From an uncultured Ruminococcus sp. (GTDB lineage Bacteria; Bacillota; Clostridia; Oscillospirales; Acutalibacteraceae), in NCBI GenBank assembly GCA_958403905.1, contig CATXZD010000010.1, positions 1 through 64,000 of the forward strand: a stretch of DNA of 64,000 nt, written 5' to 3'. Below, piece after piece: positions 60,291 through 64,000 of this stretch. Each line of letters begins with the position of its first letter. Position 1 is the first letter of the stretch. The notes under the pieces were generated by a model. That model saw nothing but the letters and a program-made list of their open reading frames with translations. It was not told the DNA's origin and made no database searches. A program made the translations under genes and the position numbers.

Positions 60291-62372
60291 ATGAATAGAT
60301 ACACTTACACTCTTGAAAATCTCAACTGTGCACACTGCGCTTCGAAAATTGAAAACAAGATTGCGAACACTCAGGGATTTGAAAACGTAAGCTTTAATTT
60401 TGCAACAAAAATTCTATCATTTTCCTCTGAAAACTCCGACTCTGTTTTAAAGATTCAACAGATTTGCGACAGCATTGAGGACGGAGTAATCGTAGTTGAC
60501 AGCAGCAAAAAAACAAAAGAAAAACAATCTGGCAAAATAAATTTTAATACCGTAATGCTGATTATCGCAATTTTTCTCGGAGCAGCAGCGTTTGTTACGC
60601 ACCTTGTATTGCCTGAAAATCAGACATATTCAACCGTTATTATGTTTACTTTAAGCATAGCGGCAACATTACTTTCAGGATATAAAATTTTTCTGAAAGG
60701 TTTGAAAAACGCAGTTAAACTGAAAATTGACGAAACCGTACTTCTTACCGTTGCAGTTGTCGCCGCTTTCTGTCTTGGCGAATTTGTTGAGGCGGCTATG
60801 GTAACAATCCTCTTTTCACTCGGTGAATTTATTGAAGATATTGCCGTTGACGCATCTCGCAGGGATATTGAAAAACTTGCGCAAATTCGCCCCGATACTG
60901 CTACAATCGTAAAGGACGGAACAGAAACTGTTGTTTCTGCCGAAAGCGTAAAAACAGGAAGTATCATAACAGTAAAGCCCTATGAAAGGATTCCGCTTGA
61001 CGGAGTTGTTACAAACGGAAAATCAACTCTCGACACTTCGGCACTTACGGGTGAAAGTCTGCCTGTTGACATTTCAGCCGGCAGTGAAGTAATGAGCGGT
61101 GCAATCAACGGAAACGGACTTATTGAAATCGAAACGACAAAGGAATACAACAACAGCACAGCCGCAAGAATTTTACAGCTTGTTGAAGAAGCGTCTGCCC
61201 GCAAAGGTCAGAAAGAAAAACTGATTACCCGCTTTGCATCAATCTACACTCCAATTGTGATTATAATCGCCGCAGTAATTGCTTTTATTCCTCCCCTGCT
61301 CGGCATTGGTGAAATTACAGAGTGGATTTACAGGGCGCTTGTTTGCCTTGTTGCCTCCTGCCCCTGCGCTATTGTAATATCCGTGCCTCTTTCCTATTAT
61401 TCGGGAATCGGGGCGGCTTCCAAAATCGGAGTTCTTATTAAAGGCGGAAAATACATTGAAGCTCTTGCAAAAGCAGACTCGTTTGTTTTTGACAAAACAG
61501 GAACGCTGACAAACGGAAAACTTGAAGTCGAAAGCATTACTACCTTTAGCGGCTACGCCGAAAGCGATGTTCTCGCCCTTGCCGCCGCCTGCGAAAAATA
61601 TTCCGTTCATCCCGTTGCAACAGCTATCAAGAAAAAAGCCGAAGGAATGAAACTTCCCCTGCTTTCCGATTACAAAGAAGCAGCAGGGCACGGCACGAGT
61701 GCGGTTTACAACAGTAAAAAGCTTGAATGCGGCGGAATAAAAATTCTCAATGAAGAGCAGAAAAAGCTTGCAGGCAACGCATCTGTTTTTGTAGTATACG
61801 ACGGCGAGCTTATAGGCGCATTGGAAGTAAGCGATTCTGTAAGAGCTGAATCACAGGAGGTTATCTCAAAACTGAAAAAGCTCGGCGCTAAAAATATTGT
61901 AATGCTTACGGGCGACTCAAGGAACAATGCAGAAAAAATAAGCAAAAAACTCGGACTTGACGCGTGCTATTCTAATCTGCTTCCGAACGACAAGCTTGAA
62001 AAGGTTGAAAGAATAAAAACTCAATCAAAATCTGTCTGCTTTGTCGGCGACGGAATCAACGACGCTCCCGTACTGTCGGCAAGCGACTGCGGAATTGCTA
62101 TGGGACTTGGCAGCGAAGCCGCCATTGAATCATCTGACGCAGTGCTTTCTTCGGGCAATCTCACAAAACTTCCCGACGCTGTAAAGCTTTCACGCAAGGT
62201 TATGAGGACGATTAAAACAAACATAATATTTGCGCTCACCGTAAAGGCGGCTGTCATCATCCTTGCGGTATTCGGTATCGCAGCTATGTGGATGTCGGTA
62301 ATTGCAGATACAGGCGTAAGCGTTGCCTGTGTACTGTACGCCGCAAGACTTTTAAAGACTAAAAAGAAGTAG
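60291..62372 (+). CDS. P1B-type zinc/cadmium-exporting ATPase
   Basis: 693-aa metal pump. An N-terminal HMA domain has NLNCAHCASKIE, then four helices, the actuator TGESLPVD, the membrane metal site SCPCAIVIS, phosphorylation site DKTGTLTNG (Asp about residue 400), HPVATA, and GDGINDAPVLSASD. The C-terminal helix pair ends in KTKKK. The CPC motif plus the ArsR context point to Zn(II)/Cd(II) (ZntA/CadA subgroup) rather than Cu. Intact catalytic motifs contrast with the degenerate homologue at 14171. AGGAGG precedes its ATG. Confidence 0.94.
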   Translation: MNRYTYTLENLNCAHCASKIENKIANTQGFENVSFNFATKILSFSSENSDSVLKIQQICDSIEDGVIVVDSSKKTKEKQSGKINFNTVMLIIAIFLGAAAFVTHLVLPENQTYSTVIMFTLSIAATLLSGYKIFLKGLKNAVKLKIDETVLLTVAVVAAFCLGEFVEAAMVTILFSLGEFIEDIAVDASRRDIEKLAQIRPDTATIVKDGTETVVSAESVKTGSIITVKPYERIPLDGVVTNGKSTLDTSALTGESLPVDISAGSEVMSGAINGNGLIEIETTKEYNNSTAARILQLVEEASARKGQKEKLITRFASIYTPIVIIIAAVIAFIPPLLGIGEITEWIYRALVCLVASCPCAIVISVPLSYYSGIGAASKIGVLIKGGKYIEALAKADSFVFDKTGTLTNGKLEVESITTFSGYAESDVLALAAACEKYSVHPVATAIKKKAEGMKLPLLSDYKEAAGHGTSAVYNSKKLECGGIKILNEEQKKLAGNASVFVVYDGELIGALEVSDSVRAESQEVISKLKKLGAKNIVMLTGDSRNNAEKISKKLGLDACYSNLLPNDKLEKVERIKTQSKSVCFVGDGINDAPVLSASDCGIAMGLGSEAAIESSDAVLSSGNLTKLPDAVKLSRKVMRTIKTNIIFALTVKAAVIILAVFGIAAMWMSVIADTGVSVACVLYAARLLKTKKK

Positions 62373-62396
62373 AACCAAATAACATTTTAAAAAAAA

Positions 62397-62445
62397 TTTC
62401 GGGAATACAGGCATATAATCACTAAAACCTGTCTTCCCGATTTGT
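62397..62445 (+). terminator. Terminator after the P1B ATPase gene
   Basis: TCGGGAAxACAGG / CCTGTxTTCCCGA stem (62399-62411 with 62428-62440), followed by TTTGTATTAT. The CDF gene downstream is therefore probably separately transcribed. Confidence 0.7.
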
Positions 62446-62565
62446 ATTATAGTTCATATTACCGGTTGTTCTTGACTAACCGGCAATTGACGGCTAAAAT
62501 AGCTTATTAGAGCATAAAGCTTATCTACATATTATGATGATATAAACTTATTTTAAAAGTAAGCG

Positions 62566-63747
62566 GTGTTTGTTTTGATAAAGCTATTGACAAAGCTGTT
62601 TGTAAAAAACAGCGACGATATAAAAAATCCCGAGGTTCGTGCCGCTTATGGCAATATGTCAGGCATTGTGGGAATTTTTCTTAACCTCTGCCTTTTTGCC
62701 GCCAAACTGACGGCAGGCATTGTGTCGGCATCAATTTCCGTAATTGCCGACGCTTTCAACAACCTTTCCGATGCAGGAAGCTCGGTTGTAACATTTCTCG
62801 GATTCAAGCTTGCAAGCCGTCCTGCCGACAAGGAACATCCCTTCGGTCACGGCAGATACGAATATGTAGCAGGTCTGGGTATTTCCGTTGTTATTCTGCT
62901 TGTGGGAATTGAGCTTATGAAAAGCTCAATCGGAAAAATTATTTCTCCCGACGCTTCAACAGAAATAACTCTTGTTTCTGCTTGTATCCTGATAGCTTCG
63001 GTTGCAGTAAAGCTATGGATGTATTTTTTTAACAAATTTCTCTCAAAGAAAATAAATTCTTCTGCACTAAAGGCAACCTCGCTTGACTCTCTTACAGACT
63101 GCGTTGCAACAACAATTGTGCTTATCGGTCTTGTGATTTCAAATCTAACGGGACTTATGATTGACGGCTACCTCGGTGCGGCTGTTGCGCTGTTCATTCT
63201 GTTTACGGGAGTAAGCACGTTTAAAGAAAGTCTTTCTCCTCTGCTAGGCAATCCGCCGGATGCTGAATTTGTCAATGATATTAAGGACACCGTAATGCAG
63301 GACGATATGATTGTGGGAATACACGACTTAATTGTTCACGATTACGGTCCAGGAAGATGCATAATCTCGCTCCATGCCGAAATCCCGAGCAACGAGGATA
63401 TTTTAAAGGCGCACGACTCCATCGACCTTATCGAAAAAACGCTTGAACGCAGATTTAACTGTATGGCTACAATCCATATGGACCCGATTGCAACCGATGA
63501 CGAGTACACACTGAACCTGAAAGATAAGGTGTGCAGGAAATTATGCGATGGCGACAACGGATTTTCAATCCACGACTTCAGAGTTGTTAAGGGTGACACG
63601 CATACTAATGTAATTTTTGACCTTGCTGTCCCGCACGAAATCAAGCAAAGCGATGATGAAATCCTTAAAACTGCAAAAGAAAAAATCCGTACAATTGACC
63701 CTAAGCTAATCCCCGTTATGCACATTGAAAAATCATTTATTGAATAG
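62566..63747 (+). CDS. Cation diffusion facilitator family transporter
   Basis: About 393 aa from GTG 62566 (or 390 from TTG 62575, which is better spaced from GCGGTG). Six membrane helices; metal-site residues SVIADAFNNLSDAGSS (helix 2) and DSLTDCVATT (helix 5) match the HxxxD/DxxxD pattern with Asn/Asp variation. A cytoplasmic C-terminal domain has a His-rich HDLIVHDYG and a longer tail of about 90 residues. Likely divalent metal (Zn, Fe, Mn or Co) efflux; placed next to the Zn pump, Zn is favoured. Confidence 0.85.
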   Translation: MFVLIKLLTKLFVKNSDDIKNPEVRAAYGNMSGIVGIFLNLCLFAAKLTAGIVSASISVIADAFNNLSDAGSSVVTFLGFKLASRPADKEHPFGHGRYEYVAGLGISVVILLVGIELMKSSIGKIISPDASTEITLVSACILIASVAVKLWMYFFNKFLSKKINSSALKATSLDSLTDCVATTIVLIGLVISNLTGLMIDGYLGAAVALFILFTGVSTFKESLSPLLGNPPDAEFVNDIKDTVMQDDMIVGIHDLIVHDYGPGRCIISLHAEIPSNEDILKAHDSIDLIEKTLERRFNCMATIHMDPIATDDEYTLNLKDKVCRKLCDGDNGFSIHDFRVVKGDTHTNVIFDLAVPHEIKQSDDEILKTAKEKIRTIDPKLIPVMHIEKSFIE

Positions 63748-63762
63748 AAAACAACGTAATTC

Positions 63763-63807
63763 AGGCAGGCAGAATAGTTATTTACAAAACTTATTCTGTC
63801 TGCCTTA
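63763..63807. terminator. Bidirectional terminator between the CDF gene and the DegV gene
   Basis: AGGCAGxxAGAATA / TATTCTxxCTGCCT stem with a 15-nt loop between convergent genes; only T-rich, not a clean T-run, on the plus strand. Confidence 0.6.
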
Positions 63808-63834
63808 CTATTTGCCGACTCTCCAAAAAACAAT

Positions 63835-64000
63835 TTACTTTAATGCAGAAAAGCCTATACAGTTTCCGCCCGTATGCGCCGTTACTGCACTGCCGATTTG
63901 AAAACACCACGACTTTTTAAATCCCATTTTGTGAGCCTGACGTTTTAGCGAAAACAAAAGTCCCTTGTTTATTTTGTAACCATAGCCGATTACTATAAAA
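63835..64000 (-). CDS. DegV-family lipid-binding protein (partial, C-terminal end)
   Basis: A 54-residue C-terminal fragment that continues beyond the right edge, stop codon at 63835-63837. It reads FIVIGYGYKINKGLLFSLKR... and ends FQIGSAVTAHTGGNCIGFSALK, where IGSAVTAHTG matches the DegV C-terminal glycine-rich motif (GxxxGxHTGPGxxG). DegV/FakB proteins bind fatty acids for lipid synthesis. Subtype cannot be set without the rest of the gene. Confidence 0.65.
   Translation of the reverse strand, partial: FIVIGYGYKINKGLLFSLKRQAHKMGFKKSWCFQIGSAVTAHTGGNCIGFSALK

Noticed and set aside
1..64000. tRNA or rRNA genes
   Set aside because: No TPsiC-type motif in a cloverleaf context and no rRNA-like stretch was seen on either strand by eye; a tRNAscan-SE run would settle it.

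Overview
The window is a stretch of chromosome from a low-GC, spore-forming Gram-positive anaerobe, most likely a gut Clostridia/Oscillospiraceae member (Ruminococcus-like). The grounds are sporulation genes (spmA, spmB, spoVAD, sigG), the fermentation enzymes pyruvate phosphate dikinase and AdhE, an archaeal/eukaryal-type ProRS, a lipoprotein serpin, BspA-type leucine-rich surface proteins and strong AGGAGG-type ribosome binding sites. The genus is inference. No rRNA, tRNA, CRISPR array or prophage was seen.

Layout. 0.1-8.1 kb (minus strand) is an aromatic amino acid operon, aroE-aroK-aroF-tyrA-aroB-aroA-aroC-pheA, which covers the shikimate pathway through to Phe and Tyr precursors except for 3-dehydroquinate dehydratase. 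Its promoter overlaps, back to back, that of acpP. 8.3-10.9 kb holds acpP, a membrane-tethered lipase-like hydrolase, a 4'-phosphopantetheinyl transferase that could activate AcpP, and an AbrB/zinc-ribbon regulator. 11-17.8 kb holds spmAB, a small membrane protein, rlmB, a large degenerate P-type ATPase-like protein, and rpe behind an unusual leader. 17.8-25.5 kb (mostly minus strand) holds metA, proS, a short MutS homologue, a DUF896 gene, a serpin and a glycolipid glucosyltransferase. 25.9-30.2 kb holds vanW-like, spoVAD, PAP2 and sigG. 30.6-33.1 kb is an AT-rich accessory block (zinc-ribbon protein, WG-repeat lipoprotein, XRE regulator) between two near-identical terminators. 33-49.7 kb is mostly housekeeping: ppdK, a GlmU uridylyltransferase domain alone, prs, pth, mfd, a PrsA-like lipoprotein, surface proteins and adhE. 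49.9-51.6 kb is an AT-rich secreted peptidase-like gene with a small partner. 51.7-56.5 kb is a potassium module (CPA antiporter divergent from trkA-trkH). 56.5-59.3 kb has two XRE regulators and a BspA/Ig-like adhesin. 59.9-63.7 kb is a zinc-efflux module (SmtB-type ArsR, P1B ATPase, CDF). A partial DegV gene runs off the right edge.

The most unusual items are three. (1) An 880-residue protein has the 4-2-2 membrane layout of a P1B ATPase but has lost the DKTGT, TGES and GDGxNDxP motifs. (2) A roughly 105-nt, 94% identical structured leader lies upstream of two unrelated housekeeping genes (rpe and pth); it has a possible pseudoknot to the translation-initiation region and, in one copy, an extra long helical domain. 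(3) Two copies of a 366-424 bp TA-flanked element with terminal inverted repeats look like a non-autonomous (MITE-like) family.
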